Shown one piece after another: positions 18,901 through 27,188 of a DNA stretch of 60,846 nt. The position numbers and the translations under genes were made by a program. The DNA comes from Eubacterium sp. (GTDB lineage: Bacteria; Bacillota; Clostridia; Lachnospirales; Lachnospiraceae): contig JAFUVQ010000017.1 in assembly GCA_017477505.1 (NCBI GenBank), positions 1-60,846 on the forward strand. The letters are read 5' to 3'. The first letter of the stretch is position 1, and every line of letters begins with the position of its first letter. The notes under the pieces were generated by a model, which saw only the letters and a list, made by a program, of their open reading frames with translations, made no database searches and was not told where the DNA came from.

Positions 18901-18999
18901 TACTTCAAAACTAGGCTCCCCATTAAAGGGCAGCAGATTAAAAGCCGCAAGGAACACAGCCATAACCAAACAGATGATTCTTTTAGTTCTCTTCTTCAT
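12955..18999 (-). CDS. Giant S-layer-anchored protein: CAP domain, alternating Big_2-like and fibronectin-like repeats, three SLH domains
   Basis: About 2014 residues. A signal peptide is followed by a CAP/SCP domain at about 88-225 (ALNMLNLYRYIAGL, NRDLSHSP, GQNIAG, FGHRRQLLD). Then come bacterial Ig-like (Big_2) units, each with a VGDTITLEP-type opening and a VVTGKSPAKVTI-type end. They alternate with eight short fibronectin-like units marked by YS.DKENWQ.S..FT.LTPDTEYTFY. The last 185 residues are three SLH domains that would bind cell-wall glycan. No enzyme active site is obvious outside the CAP fold. Likely a long surface stalk. The GTG at 19008 touches its GGGG site; the ATG at 18999 has eight-base spacing and is preferred. 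Confidence 0.88.
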   Translation of the reverse strand: MKKRTKRIICLVMAVFLAAFNLLPFNGEPSFEVKAATTKGRDTIYRTQEEIRTYYENHPVQDFEAEFSVEPSITLPYSAGKLTDEVQQDALNMLNLYRYIAGLEPVTIGTEESEYAQAASLVMAVNRDLSHSPDQPAGMSDELFSKALYGSFNSNIAGSGQNIAGTIRRYMTEVNGDANFGHRRQLLDYYYTKTGFGAAKSSSGGWYSATFVDANLREDKVVAYPGENQPLEYFGPGYAWTVIVPQNVDKSTVKLTVTDTKTGDKWVFDDDKDNWRIDRESSYISCIIFAPTEIYYKDGDSYRVDITGIPTPISYNVNLFYLGETEPVTGVTATTRAYAYADPDGKGTGDANPGTCEATVVPENASNINVIWTSEDPSIAVPVWNGSNSCKIRGIKEGETYFVATTQEGGFTARTKVVISPRPTDIDLEDEYIVGVGQTIKIKAYALPEKSGDAHFSYTFDESIVSMKSDVLSIDGYASFTGLKVGETTIKAYASVDHDVIRTAKLKVVEPVFIDSITFEEDGSYLINDEAIQLNPIISPSNATVKSIKWSTSNTNTAKVDQNGLVKGERNTIGEVTITAEAQDGSGIKGTCKLIKVVKSNAPSAPTVDSVSATTIKLKSIYNGQYSLDGENWQDSPLFTGLTPETEYTLFARIKGSGNYSLPTDPSEGTTQKTTALVTSIEFPEEIYKIEMGDTLELDPIINPSTVLADNLEWESTSKYVASVTGGVVKGVSVGKATITASSMDDDTISASCSVWVIGQYNAPSAPEISSYSGTTVKLSYQYGCEYSYDKENWQSSNTFTDLTPNTEYTFYARRKTDDTHHESEPSEGTTVTTKPIVTSISFPQSEYSIDVGETITLEPIIVPEGIDKNDLIWSMDKSSYYATFYKGELTGKASSTITVTAKSPDDDSIFAKCTVYVMETYAKPDAPELEAVTSNKVSIKRVYNNSYEYSYDKENWQTSNIFTDLTPDTEYTFYKRIAGNNTHHPSEPSDGLVVRTLKEVSSVSFSEEIYKLDVGDTITIEPVIEPSDYDKDNLRWTIGCSSSYADFSKGVVTGKKPTKALVTAYSPDDNSIYGECEVWVVGTYSKPDVPTLSSVSSKKVVLVDQSSYYSDGIKYQYSKDLETWQDSATFTDLTPDTEYTFYRRSKANDIHHESEPSDGLVVKTEKAAASISFPQEIYKIDVGEQITLDPVIEPSDVTMDMLNWTTSYIYYASVANGVVTGRSPAKVTITASDPDDSSVKASCEVWVIGKRETMAAPEERSHTSTSVYLVSTYNAEYSMDKENWQTSNAFTGLDPNTEYTFYQRYKGNDIYHPGDPSEGLTVKTSNAAASISFEQDIYRVNVNESIDLDPVITPSSITADMLRWTISNSSYATLSSGTVTGISPAKLTVRAYSPEDSSIFATCQVWVMGKRDQLSAPTVRYTSTTSVTLTAVYDAEYSKDMVNWQSSPTFNGLDPDTEYTFYQRMAGNDVYYPSDPSVGTTVRTEAEPVINREIIFGLNEYVLDVGDTEYLDPILSPDDFLVSELVWNSSDSEGLSVEDGTITANSCGTYTVTASYVEDSSVNASVTIRVMDTFDKPDKPVLLSKDDTSVTIQEESGLIYTCDGVYWQTSGEFTNLSPDTEYTFYAKRPAEGYYRESPLSDGLSVRTDASEVPPVNERTISFDEAQYTMDVGEELTLSPNTSPEDFTEDQIIWSSSDDGLQVENGIVTASAAGLYTVTAADMTDDTVRATVSVKVMDYYTTPDRPRVKSVDKTSITLKTIDGCVYSKDNKNWQDSPVFTGLTPDTEYIFYAKRPASGYYYESKVSFGTAGRTLPDEEAEKWPFKDVNKGDALADEMLFAYNAGIIGGFTAPDENGQVIVKPLDYVKRSQFAIMLYNMAGRPQYVKTVHDFVDVPEGSSGYDAIMWAASNGVINGFDEYHFKPANKITRAQIAIMLKGYSDKCGYSDMYVVTDNDLTGYRDYSEIKQSSFDSLKWAVDQGILSGTPQGKLNPNSPAMRNQCSAFLVRFYKQFVE

Positions 19000-19052
19000 G
19001 TCATTCACCCCTTGTAAGTTTTATTTACTGAAATTAGATAAAACTGCACACA

Positions 19053-19081
19053 TAGTCATTATAAAACCATCTCCATTTTTA
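19053..19081 (-). promoter_or_regulatory. Probable promoter of the giant SLH gene
   Basis: On the minus strand a perfect TATAAT -10 is preceded, 17 bases upstream, by TAGACT (four of six matches to TTGACA). It lies about 60 bases before the start codon. Coordinates are accurate to a few bases. Confidence 0.5.
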
Positions 19082-19165
19082 GTCTATAAAATCCGAGAAA
19101 TACTACTAGATTCAGAATAAATCTGCTATTTTTTCATTTATCGAATCGGTTTCATATAAAATAAA

Positions 19166-19210
19166 AAGCCTCCCGATTCTGTGGAATAACACCACAAAAT
19201 CCGGAGGCTT
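19166..19210 (-). terminator. Terminator of the gap-pgk-tpiA region
   Basis: AAGCCTCC (19166-19173) pairs with GGAGGCTT (19203-19210), and inner GATT/TGTGG arms extend the stem. On the minus strand it ends in TTTTTATTTTAT. Confidence 0.9.
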
Positions 19211-19242
19211 AAATTATCATTTATTCATTTGAAATGAACATC

Positions 19243-19989
19243 TTAGTAGCAAACGATCTTTCCGAAATCTTCCTTAAGTGAAGCACCTCCAACAAGACCG
19301 CCGTCGATATCAGGCTGTGCGAAAAGCTCTGCTGCATTTCCTGCATTTACAGATCCGCCGTACTGAATACGTACTGCTTCAGCTGTAGCTGCATCATACA
19401 TCTCAGCTATGCACTCTCTGATGCCCTTGCAAACTTCTTCAGCCTGCTCTGTAGTAGCTGTCTTGCCCGTTCCAATAGCCCAGATAGGCTCATAAGCTAT
19501 AACAAGATTCTTAACATCATCAGCTGCCACGCCGTAAAGGTCTGACTTGATCTGGAATCTGATCCAGTCCATAGTAACGCCCATCTCTCTCTGCTCAAGT
19601 GATTCACCACAGCAAAGTATAGGTGTGATGCCTGCTTCTATAGCCTTCTTTACCTTCTTGTTAAGGAATTCATCTGTCTCATTGAAGTACTCACGACGCT
19701 CTGAATGTCCGATGATAACATACTTAACACCTGCATCTACAAGCATTGGTGCGGAAATCTCACCGGTGTAAGCGCCCTTATCCTCAATGTAGAAGTTCTC
19801 AGCACCTACTGCAACGTTTGAGCCCTTAACTGCTTCTACTACAGGAACTATGTCTATAGCAGGAACACAGTAAACAACATCAACATCATCATTCTTTACA
19901 AGATCCTTTAAGGTATCTACAAGCTTAACTGCCTCACTTGGAGTCATGTTCATCTTCCAGTTACCAGCGATAATCTTACGTCTAGCCAT
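19243..19989 (-). CDS. tpiA: Triose-phosphate isomerase
   Basis: 248 residues, the normal length. It interconverts dihydroxyacetone phosphate and glyceraldehyde 3-phosphate in the cytoplasm. Visible family features are the N-terminal GNWKMN with the catalytic lysine, the catalytic histidine block [11 protein letters not shown], the catalytic glutamate in [13 protein letters not shown], and the phosphate-binding YGGSVN and GGLVGGASL near the C-terminus. It follows pgk by 12 bp with an AAGGAG site and ends at a strong terminator. Confidence 0.97.
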   Translation of the reverse strand: MARRKIIAGNWKMNMTPSEAVKLVDTLKDLVKNDDVDVVYCVPAIDIVPVVEAVKGSNVAVGAENFYIEDKGAYTGEISAPMLVDAGVKYVIIGHSERREYFNETDEFLNKKVKKAIEAGITPILCCGESLEQREMGVTMDWIRFQIKSDLYGVAADDVKNLVIAYEPIWAIGTGKTATTEQAEEVCKGIRECIAEMYDAATAEAVRIQYGGSVNAGNAAELFAQPDIDGGLVGGASLKEDFGKIVCY

Positions 19990-20001
19990 TTTTTATTCTC
20001 C

Positions 20002-21213
20002 TTATTTATCATTTGCTGCTGCCACACCAGGAAGCTCCTTACCCTCAAGGAACTCAAGTGAAGCTCCACCACCTGTTGAGATATGGCTCATCTTGTCGCC
20101 AAATCCAAGCTGGTTACAAGCTGCTGCAGAATCACCACCACCGATGATAGTTGTAGCATCTGTCTCTGCAAGTGCCTGGGCAACTGCAATAGTACCTGCT
20201 GCGAGTGTAGGATTCTCAAATACACCCATAGGTCCGTTCCAGACAACTGTCTTAGCTGTCTTAGCTGCCTCTGCGAAGAGTTCTCTTGTCTTCTCGCCTA
20301 TATCAAGACCTTCCATATCTGCAGGAATAGAATCTGAAGCAACTGTCTTAACTTCGATAGGTCCATCGATAGGATCAGGGAATCCTGCTGCTACTACAGT
20401 ATCGATAGGAAGAAGAAGCTTCTTACCGAGCTTCTCAGCCTTTTCGATCATTTCCTTACAATAATCAATCTTTGTGTCATCAACAAGTGAAAGACCAACT
20501 TCCTTGCCCTGAGCCTTAAGGAATGTGTAAGCCATACCACCACCGATGATAAGTGTATCACACTTCTCAAGAAGGTTAGAGATAACATTAAGCTTATCAG
20601 CAACCTTAGCACCACCAAGGATAGCTACGAAAGGACGTACAGGATTCTCAACTGCATTTCCGAGGAAATCGATTTCCTTCTGCATAAGATATCCCACAAC
20701 AGCTGTATCAACAAACTGTGTTACACCAACATTTGAGCAGTGAGCTCTGTGTGCTGTACCGAATGCATCATTTACAAATACATCACAGATAGAAGCAAGA
20801 TCCTTTGAGAAAGCTTCACCGTTCTTTGTCTCCTCAGGACGGAATCTTGTATTCTCAAGAAGGATAACCTCTCCATCCTTCATGGCATTTACAGCTTCAA
20901 CTACGTTAGGACCAACAACCTCTGGATTAGGAACAAACTTAACTTCCTGTCCGAGAAGCTCTGCAAGACGAACTGCTACAGGAGCAAGTGTCTTTGTCTG
21001 CTTATCTTCCTCAGTCTTAACCTTTCCAAGGTGTGAGCAAAGTATGATCTTACCACCGTCAGCTATAAGCTTCTTGATTGTTGGAAGTGCAGCAACGAGT
21101 CTGTTCTCGTCTGTAATCTTACCTTCCTTAAGCGGTACATTGAAATCGCATCTTACAAGGACTCTCTGGCCCTTAACATTGATATCATCAACTGACTTCT
21201 TATTGAGTGACAT
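20002..21213 (-). CDS. pgk: Phosphoglycerate kinase
   Basis: About 403 residues. It makes ATP from 1,3-bisphosphoglycerate. Family features: [12 protein letters not shown] near the N-terminus, the helix NTRFRPEE, the hinge region, and the nucleotide loop GGGDSAAA plus [13 protein letters not shown] at the C-terminus. The ATG at 21228 lies inside the ribosome-binding site (ATGGGAGGT), so I chose the ATG at 21213, seven bases after GGAGGT. It sits between gap (with an intervening terminator) and tpiA. Confidence 0.96.
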   Translation of the reverse strand: MSLNKKSVDDINVKGQRVLVRCDFNVPLKEGKITDENRLVAALPTIKKLIADGGKIILCSHLGKVKTEEDKQTKTLAPVAVRLAELLGQEVKFVPNPEVVGPNVVEAVNAMKDGEVILLENTRFRPEETKNGEAFSKDLASICDVFVNDAFGTAHRAHCSNVGVTQFVDTAVVGYLMQKEIDFLGNAVENPVRPFVAILGGAKVADKLNVISNLLEKCDTLIIGGGMAYTFLKAQGKEVGLSLVDDTKIDYCKEMIEKAEKLGKKLLLPIDTVVAAGFPDPIDGPIEVKTVASDSIPADMEGLDIGEKTRELFAEAAKTAKTVVWNGPMGVFENPTLAAGTIAVAQALAETDATTIIGGGDSAAACNQLGFGDKMSHISTGGGASLEFLEGKELPGVAAANDK

Positions 21214-21255
21214 TTTAATACCTCCCATTTAAATGATTGAAGTTTGAATAAAATA

Positions 21256-21283
21256 GAGGTCCGGCCCAAAAAAGACCGGACCC
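21256..21283 (-). terminator. Terminator between gap and pgk
   Basis: GGTCCGGC (21258-21265) pairs with GACCGGACC (21274-21282) around a loop with six A (six T in the transcript strand). It is followed by TCTATTTTATT. It may set a higher gap mRNA level than pgk-tpiA through partial read-through. Confidence 0.85.
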
Positions 21284-21321
21284 CTGTTTTGTTTTAATAT
21301 GTTTCGAGGTCGCTTAGCTTA

Positions 21322-22374
21322 TTAGTCATTAAGAGTGCTATCAAGCTCTGCGAAGTACTTAATGGTTCTAACCATCTGACTTGTGTATGAATTCTCATTA
21401 TCATACCATGAAACAACCTGAACTTCATACAGATCATCTGCAATCTTGCTAACCATTGTCTGTGTAGCATCAAAGAGTGAACCAAATCTCATACCGATAA
21501 CGTCTGAAGAAACGATTGGCTCTTCATTGTAACCGAATGACTCTGATGCAGCAGCCTTCATAGCAGCATTGATGCCATCAACTGTAACGTCTGCCTTCTT
21601 AACAACAGCTGTAAGGATTGTTGTTGAACCTGTTGGTACAGGAACTCTCTGAGCAGAACCGATGAGCTTTCCGTTAAGCTCTGGGATAACAAGGCCGATA
21701 GCCTTTGCAGCACCTGTTGAGTTAGGAACAATATTAGCAGCACCTGCACGAGCACGTCTGAGGTCACCCTTTCTGTGTGGTCCGTCAAGGATCATCTGGT
21801 CACCAGTGTAAGCATGAATTGTGCTCATGATACCGCTCTGGATCGGAGCATAGTCGTTAAGAGCCTTAGCCATAGGTGCAAGGCAGTTTGTTGTACATGA
21901 AGCAGCTGAGATGATCTTGTCATCAGCTGTAAGTGTCTTTTCATTAACTGAGAAAACGATAGTCTTGAGATCATTTCCTGCTGGAGCTGAAATAACAACC
22001 TTCTTAGCACCTGCATCGATATGAGCCTGTGACTTATCCTTTGAGCAGTAGAAACCTGTACATTCAAGAACAACATCTACACCAATCTCACCCCAAGGAA
22101 GCTCTGCAGCATTTGCCTTAGCGTAAATCTGAAGTGTCTTTCCATCAACTGTAATTGTATTAGCCTCATCATCAGCTGAAACAGTGTGAGCTGCCTCACC
22201 GATCTTTCCGCAGTATCCACCCTGTGCTGTGTCATACTTAAGAAGATGAGCAAGCATTGAAGGCTTTGTAAGATCGTTGATTGCAACAACCTCATATCCT
22301 TCTGCGCCAAACATCTGTCTGAATGCAAGACGACCGATACGTCCGAAACCATTAATTGCTACCTTAACTGCCAT
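21322..22374 (-). CDS. gap: Glyceraldehyde-3-phosphate dehydrogenase, type I
   Basis: 350 residues. It oxidises glyceraldehyde 3-phosphate with NAD and phosphate. The NAD-binding start [16 protein letters not shown], the catalytic block [13 protein letters not shown], and the C-terminal [15 protein letters not shown] are all intact. Slightly longer than the usual 330-340. The ribosome-binding site is GGAGGA. Its own strong promoter and a possible CRP-type site lie upstream. Confidence 0.97.
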   Translation of the reverse strand: MAVKVAINGFGRIGRLAFRQMFGAEGYEVVAINDLTKPSMLAHLLKYDTAQGGYCGKIGEAAHTVSADDEANTITVDGKTLQIYAKANAAELPWGEIGVDVVLECTGFYCSKDKSQAHIDAGAKKVVISAPAGNDLKTIVFSVNEKTLTADDKIISAASCTTNCLAPMAKALNDYAPIQSGIMSTIHAYTGDQMILDGPHRKGDLRRARAGAANIVPNSTGAAKAIGLVIPELNGKLIGSAQRVPVPTGSTTILTAVVKKADVTVDGINAAMKAAASESFGYNEEPIVSSDVIGMRFGSLFDATQTMVSKIADDLYEVQVVSWYDNENSYTSQMVRTIKYFAELDSTLND

Positions 22375-22425
22375 GTTTAATTCCTCCTAAACATATATTT
22401 TTTTAATGCTTTTGCAGCAAATATT

Positions 22426-22441
22426 TGTGAAATTACTCACA
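22426..22441. promoter_or_regulatory. CRP-like box TGTGA-N6-TCACA at the gap promoter
   Basis: TGTGA and TCACA separated by exactly six bases, matching the core of Crp/Fnr-family cAMP receptor sites. It starts eight bases downstream of the -10 box, so it covers the likely transcription start; a protein bound there would be expected to repress. Confidence 0.45.
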
Positions 22442-22448
22442 TGCCACC

Positions 22449-22477
22449 ATTTTACCCATTTTAAGAAACTTTTTCAA
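22449..22477 (-). promoter_or_regulatory. gap promoter
   Basis: -35 TTGAAA (22472-22477), 17-base spacer, -10 TAAAAT (22449-22454), about 75 bases before the start codon. Confidence 0.75.
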
Positions 22478-22510
22478 GTGTATATTAAAGAATATTTCTG
22501 TTAACGACTT

Positions 22511-22903
22511 TTAAAAGCTGATTGTTTCCGGTGCGGCTGTAAATGAGCTGAAAGTTGCGGTGGCATTCTGTAGATAGAATACTTCCGTATTGCCGTCATC
22601 CTCGGAATACATTCCTCTGAGGTCCGGATATGCATCAAGCATGGAAGCTCTTGCCTCTCTCCTGTCATCAGGAATGAGTTCAGCGGCCACTCTTAACCAT
22701 GTTCCATCCTTAAATGCACAGATTTCCGCTTTCGGATTTAAGTGAAGCTGTTTTGAAACATCCTTAACCTTACCGGTCTGGATATAGAGCTTGCCATCGA
22801 AAAGATTGATAGTTCCGAATGGTCTTACTCTTGGCTGATCTCCGTCTGCTGTTGCAAGATAATAAACTCCTGCGCTCTTTAAAAACTCTAAAACTTTCTC
22901 CAT
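22511..22903 (-). CDS. Pyridoxamine 5'-phosphate oxidase-like flavin-binding protein
   Basis: 130 residues forming the small split-barrel flavin-binding fold: KSAGVYYLATADGDQPRVRPFG at the N-terminus (split below 20 residues here as the strand YYLATADGDQPRVRPFG), then KLYIQTGKVKDVSKQL and ICAFKDGTWLRV. This is the general pyridoxamine 5'-phosphate oxidase family, whose short bacterial members bind FMN or F420 and act on unknown substrates. A role in vitamin B6 synthesis is unlikely at this length. The gene lies 26 bp downstream of the baiN-like start region, on the same strand, and has an AGAGAGG site. No terminator separates it from the gap promoter. Confidence 0.82.
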   Translation of the reverse strand: MEKVLEFLKSAGVYYLATADGDQPRVRPFGTINLFDGKLYIQTGKVKDVSKQLHLNPKAEICAFKDGTWLRVAAELIPDDRREARASMLDAYPDLRGMYSEDDGNTEVFYLQNATATFSSFTAAPETISF

Positions 22904-22929
22904 CTTGTTTACCTCTCTTTTTTATAATA

Positions 22930-24210
22930 CTACCTGGATGCCAGGTATGCCGTGCTCCATGCTATCTGCAGGTTGAATCCGCCTGTAAGTGCGTCACAGT
23001 CTATGATCTCACCCGCAACCCTGAGTCCTTCTATCTTCTTTATTTCCATAGTCCTTGGGTCAATCTCCTTAACCGCAATTCCTCCGCTTGTTATGATTGC
23101 CTCATTGAAGCCCATCAGCCCGTCATATGTCATACTGAAATTCTTAAGCGTCTGAACAAGTCTTTTTATCTCATCCGGCGTAAGCATTCTGGTTTTTTTA
23201 TCCGGATTGACATTGCTCTTCTCTATAACAAAAGGAATTATGGCTCTTGGGAGCAGTTCGCCCATAGAGTTCTTTACTTCTCTGTCCTTAAATGCCTCAA
23301 AATCTCTCCTTACACGTTCTTCAAGCTTTTCCTCCGTAAGCGCAGGTTTTAAATCAAGCGATATCATCACTTCTTCATCATTAAACTTATGAAGAAATGA
23401 GGAGCCCGAAAGAACCAGCGGCCCGCTTATTCCGAAATGTGTAAAAAGCATTTCACCCTGTTCACTGTAAATCGTCTTCTTCTTATTCTTTTTCATATAT
23501 GAAAATGTAAGCTTAACGTTCTTTAGTGAAAGTCCCATCATTTCCTTACAGAAATCTTCTTTTATTCTTACAGGAACAAGTGAGGGATAAAGCTTTGTAA
23601 CATCAATTCCGAATCCTTTCATATACTTTAAGCCATCCCCGTCTGAGCCTGTCTGGGGATATGAAAGTCCTCCGGTTGCAAGAACAACGACATCAGCATT
23701 ATAAATCTTCTTATCGCTGTTAACAACCACTCCGAAAACCTTCTTTTCTATATCTTCAGGATTATCAGATTCAGGATTGGTTCCTTCTTTGTGGATTATA
23801 TTCAGAGCGATATCATCCACCTTCTTATTCAGATGTACTTCAACCTTCTTCCGTTTCAGCTCCTGTTCAAGAGCCTTTATAACATCACTGGATTTATCAC
23901 TTAAAGGAAATACCCGGTTTCCTCTCTCAGTCTTAAGTTTAAGTCCGAGCCTCTCGAAGTATGCTTTTACATCACTCTGATTAAATGCATATATGGCACT
24001 GTAGAGAAACTTGCTGTTAGTAACAACATTACGTAAGAATTCTTCCTCATCCGAATCATTTGTAAGATTACATCTGCCTTTTCCGGTGATAAAGAGTTTC
24101 TTACCCAGCTTTTCATTTTTCTCAAAAAGTGTGACCTTATATCTGTCTGCAGCAAGTGCAGCAGTCATCATACCCGCTGCACCGCCGCCTATCACGATCA
24201 TTTTCTTCAT
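22930..24210 (-). CDS. BaiN/HI0933-family NAD(P)/FAD-dependent oxidoreductase
   Basis: About 426 residues. The FAD-binding start MIVIGGGAAGMMTA is followed by the family block KKLFITGKGRCNLTN. Near the middle is VVLATGGLSYPQTGSDGDG, and the C-terminus ends with GLRVAGEIIDCDALTGG and FNLQIAWSTAYLA. These are hallmarks of the HI0933/YhiN family, some members of which reduce flavin-linked substrates (BaiN in bile-acid work). The substrate here is unknown. An ATG 12 codons upstream is in frame, but the chosen start has an AGGTGG site at nine bases and begins exactly at the FAD motif. Confidence 0.88.
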   Translation of the reverse strand: MKKMIVIGGGAAGMMTAALAADRYKVTLFEKNEKLGKKLFITGKGRCNLTNDSDEEEFLRNVVTNSKFLYSAIYAFNQSDVKAYFERLGLKLKTERGNRVFPLSDKSSDVIKALEQELKRKKVEVHLNKKVDDIALNIIHKEGTNPESDNPEDIEKKVFGVVVNSDKKIYNADVVVLATGGLSYPQTGSDGDGLKYMKGFGIDVTKLYPSLVPVRIKEDFCKEMMGLSLKNVKLTFSYMKKNKKKTIYSEQGEMLFTHFGISGPLVLSGSSFLHKFNDEEVMISLDLKPALTEEKLEERVRRDFEAFKDREVKNSMGELLPRAIIPFVIEKSNVNPDKKTRMLTPDEIKRLVQTLKNFSMTYDGLMGFNEAIITSGGIAVKEIDPRTMEIKKIEGLRVAGEIIDCDALTGGFNLQIAWSTAYLASR

Positions 24211-24293
24211 TTTACCATTCCACCTGTTCAAGTCTCGCTCTAACATTCAGATTATACCATCATCTTAAAGTGATACTCAATACAAAACTGAAA

Positions 24294-24327
24294 GGACGGC
24301 ACCCGGATATAATACCGAAAGCCGCCC
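24294..24327 (-). terminator. Terminator of the cyclase gene
   Basis: GGACGGC (24294-24300) pairs with GCCGCCC (24321-24327), with inner CCGG/CCGAAA pairing. Only a short T-run follows on the minus strand, so strength is uncertain. Confidence 0.6.
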
Positions 24328-24339
24328 ATTTATACTATT

Positions 24340-27099
24340 TTATTTCTTCGTAAACCTGAATACATTCGACTTATCATCCGGACTGAGTTCTTTTACATAC
24401 TCCAGATACATGTCAACTGTTGAATCAGCCATTCCCTTTTCCTTTATGCTTTCAAACATCTTTATGGAACCTGCTCTGTCGCCCAGATGGAACAGTCTTA
24501 CCGCCTCACGGAAATCATCCTTATTGGCCATACGGATTTCCCTGAGATCGTCAGGAAGCGAATCAAGTTCTTCATAAAGCGACTTTACTTCATTAACACC
24601 CGCAACCTGTACCATTCCGAGATATCTGAGATTCATACCGTCAGGATTCGGAAGCTTATCAAGTGTTTCCTTTGTGAAGATCATTGCCGTCTGATAAGTC
24701 TTGGTAAGGGATTCAAGTCGGGAACTTATATTAACACTGTTGGATATTACAGTTCCTGAAAGTCTCTCTTCTTCTCCTACTATACCGATTCTGGCGATTC
24801 CGGTATGTATTCCGACACCGACTTTGATATAGCTTATATGAAGCCTGTGTGCAGTTTCGGGATCAAGAACAATAGACGAATAAATCTCACGTCCTGCCAG
24901 AATAGCTGCCTCCGCAGTATCAAAAAGTGCCATGACCGCATCACCTATATATTTATCAACAAATCCGTTATATTTACGTATTATAGGACCGGCAATTCCG
25001 TAAATTATATTTACAAATTCAAAATTCTCTTTAGCTGTAAGCATTTCGGAATTAAGTGAAAATGATCTGATATCACAGAACAGCACTGTGAATTCACGGC
25101 TTTCCGCATCACCGAGGGCAAGGTCCGTAATCTTCTCTTTTCCGAGAAACTCCTTGAATTTTTCAGGAACAAATTTATAGTAGAACTCCTCATTTTTCTT
25201 ATTTTCCTTGAAAAGAGTATCCAGATTCTCTGCCATTGAGTTTACCTGTCGACAGATATCACCGATTTCATCTTTTGACCTGGTTGTGATACGAGCGGAA
25301 AGATCCCCCTCTGAAATCCTTGTAACGGTATTTGAAGCTTTCCTGATCTTGGAAGTCATCCTGACAACAAGAACAGACATAATGATAACCATGGCAGCTG
25401 CCACAGGAAGCATTATAACCCATATGAGCCTCTTATCCCTGGTAAGTTTATGATACATTGAATATGAATTTGTACATACATACAGTATTCCGACCTTATC
25501 ACCATCTGAAGAATATAATGTAGATGTTCCGCAATAGGTTCCTATATCAGAGTCAGCCTGATAGATCTTTGTTCCTCTGACTCCTGTTTTCTTAAGATGA
25601 TAATCACCGGCAAAAAAGACAGGCGAGCATTCCAGCGGCGCTGTTATCTCATTTGAGGCAACTATACAAAGCCTCTCATTTTCTTCCTTTTCAAGAGAAA
25701 TAAACACATCATACTTATCACTCCATTCGGTCCTGTTTCTATTTATAAGATTAAGAACCTTGTTATGAAGCTTAAGCAGTTCCTTTTGATCGATATCCGA
25801 CAGCATCTCCACATCGGAAAAGCCATCCATATCCAGATTCTGTCCTACAAGTTCCGTAACCGTAAGAGTCTCATCGATAAGGATAGAATTATAAATATAA
25901 TCCACAAGAGATGACAGGAAACAGTAAATCACCACTGCATTTATGATTATCGGAGGAATATAGGCAAGCATCTGTTTGATCATGATTGTCTTCTTTACAA
26001 AGACAATATAAAGAATCAGAAGTATTGCGGATACGATAACCATCACAATATGAAGTATAGGAAGAACACCGTAAAACCAGTACAGGAAATCAAGATGATA
26101 TGAAACATTTAATACTTCTGCAGTATCTCCGTCATACAGGAAAACCGAATCCGAAATAGCGGCTATAATTCTGTCACCACAGCCTGAGATAGCAGAAACA
26201 TACTCTTCTTCCTCTGATGCGTATTCATAAAGATCGTCTATCGTAAATTCATCTATGATCTCACCATCCTCAATACGATAAATGTATGAATCCTGTATGC
26301 TGGTACTCATATAGATTTTATCATTACAGATTGTCATAAAATAAGGAAGGAAGTTCTCTGATCTGTCATCCACCGGCGTGTCAAATACATATACAGGCTC
26401 CCCCAGTTCTTCGCTGCCGTCAGTCCTGTAAAGTCTGCCGTCAGTTTTAAGAAGAAGAAATTCATTTTCAGAAGCCCACGCCCTGCAGATATATGAACCG
26501 TCCCCCTCCGACTCGTAGGTACGGATAGTGGTTCTCTCCTGAGTTGTAGTGTCCATACGGATAAGTTCTGTTCTATTCTCATCCACATAGGCAAAATATA
26601 TACCGCCGTCATAATATGAAATATTATTTATGCGTCCTACCCTGGTAGGTTTATCGGGGAAATCATTGTAATCCAGAGAATAGAAAGTATCCATCTTCCC
26701 GGAGTCTATATCAGCCCGGAGTATCGCATCCTCCTTAACCTCATTTCCGTTTTTCAGAAACTTGGATGAAAGTACATAAAGCCTGTTCTGATCATCAAAA
26801 CAAAGATCCCTGTATGAATATTCCTTCTCGGAAATGGGAATCATATTACTCTTGCCCTCAGAACTTACAGCCATTATGTAAAAATTGTAATTTGAGCATT
26901 CCAGATATGCATAAGCACCGGATGAGGATAAAGCGACACTGGTTATCATCATAGGCTCGGTTCTGGTTGAAATCCTGTAATCCGGAAAATTATACATATG
27001 CGCAGGGGCCGTCTTCGTAAGAATAAAGCTGACCACTGTAAGCAAAATGGCAACAAGACAGATTATGGGTTTTCCGAATATATCTGATATCTTCTTCAT
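24340..27099 (-). CDS. Membrane-bound class III adenylate/guanylate cyclase with large sensory regions
   Basis: 919 residues. TM1 at about 11-28; an extracytoplasmic domain to about 340 with repeated short strands such as RLYVLSSKF and IYFAYVDEN that look like a beta-propeller; TM2 and TM3 near 351-368 and 378-398; a second extracytoplasmic domain to about 550 (Cache-like by position only); TM4 near 553-577; a HAMP linker; and the cyclase domain. The catalytic domain keeps both metal-binding aspartates (LFCDIRSF near 676 and GDAVMALF near 722) and GVGIHTG near 763. The C-terminal 60 residues resemble a tetratricopeptide-type helix pair. It likely makes cAMP in response to an outside signal; cGMP cannot be excluded. 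Confidence 0.85.
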   Translation of the reverse strand: MKKISDIFGKPIICLVAILLTVVSFILTKTAPAHMYNFPDYRISTRTEPMMITSVALSSSGAYAYLECSNYNFYIMAVSSEGKSNMIPISEKEYSYRDLCFDDQNRLYVLSSKFLKNGNEVKEDAILRADIDSGKMDTFYSLDYNDFPDKPTRVGRINNISYYDGGIYFAYVDENRTELIRMDTTTQERTTIRTYESEGDGSYICRAWASENEFLLLKTDGRLYRTDGSEELGEPVYVFDTPVDDRSENFLPYFMTICNDKIYMSTSIQDSYIYRIEDGEIIDEFTIDDLYEYASEEEEYVSAISGCGDRIIAAISDSVFLYDGDTAEVLNVSYHLDFLYWFYGVLPILHIVMVIVSAILLILYIVFVKKTIMIKQMLAYIPPIIINAVVIYCFLSSLVDYIYNSILIDETLTVTELVGQNLDMDGFSDVEMLSDIDQKELLKLHNKVLNLINRNRTEWSDKYDVFISLEKEENERLCIVASNEITAPLECSPVFFAGDYHLKKTGVRGTKIYQADSDIGTYCGTSTLYSSDGDKVGILYVCTNSYSMYHKLTRDKRLIWVIMLPVAAAMVIIMSVLVVRMTSKIRKASNTVTRISEGDLSARITTRSKDEIGDICRQVNSMAENLDTLFKENKKNEEFYYKFVPEKFKEFLGKEKITDLALGDAESREFTVLFCDIRSFSLNSEMLTAKENFEFVNIIYGIAGPIIRKYNGFVDKYIGDAVMALFDTAEAAILAGREIYSSIVLDPETAHRLHISYIKVGVGIHTGIARIGIVGEEERLSGTVISNSVNISSRLESLTKTYQTAMIFTKETLDKLPNPDGMNLRYLGMVQVAGVNEVKSLYEELDSLPDDLREIRMANKDDFREAVRLFHLGDRAGSIKMFESIKEKGMADSTVDMYLEYVKELSPDDKSNVFRFTKK

Positions 27100-27144
27100 A
27101 TTCCTAACTCTTTCTATTTATAATCTTCCTACTATAAAAAATAT

Positions 27145-27168
27145 ACGCCCGGAAAATGAACCGGGCGT
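27145..27168 (-). terminator. Terminator of the decarboxylase operon
   Basis: ACGCCCGG pairs with CCGGGCGT around an eight-base loop. On the minus strand ATATTTTTTATAG follows. It closes the operon that ends with the 5S-like gene. Confidence 0.9.
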
Positions 27169-27188
27169 AGTAAAAAAGTCAAATTCTA

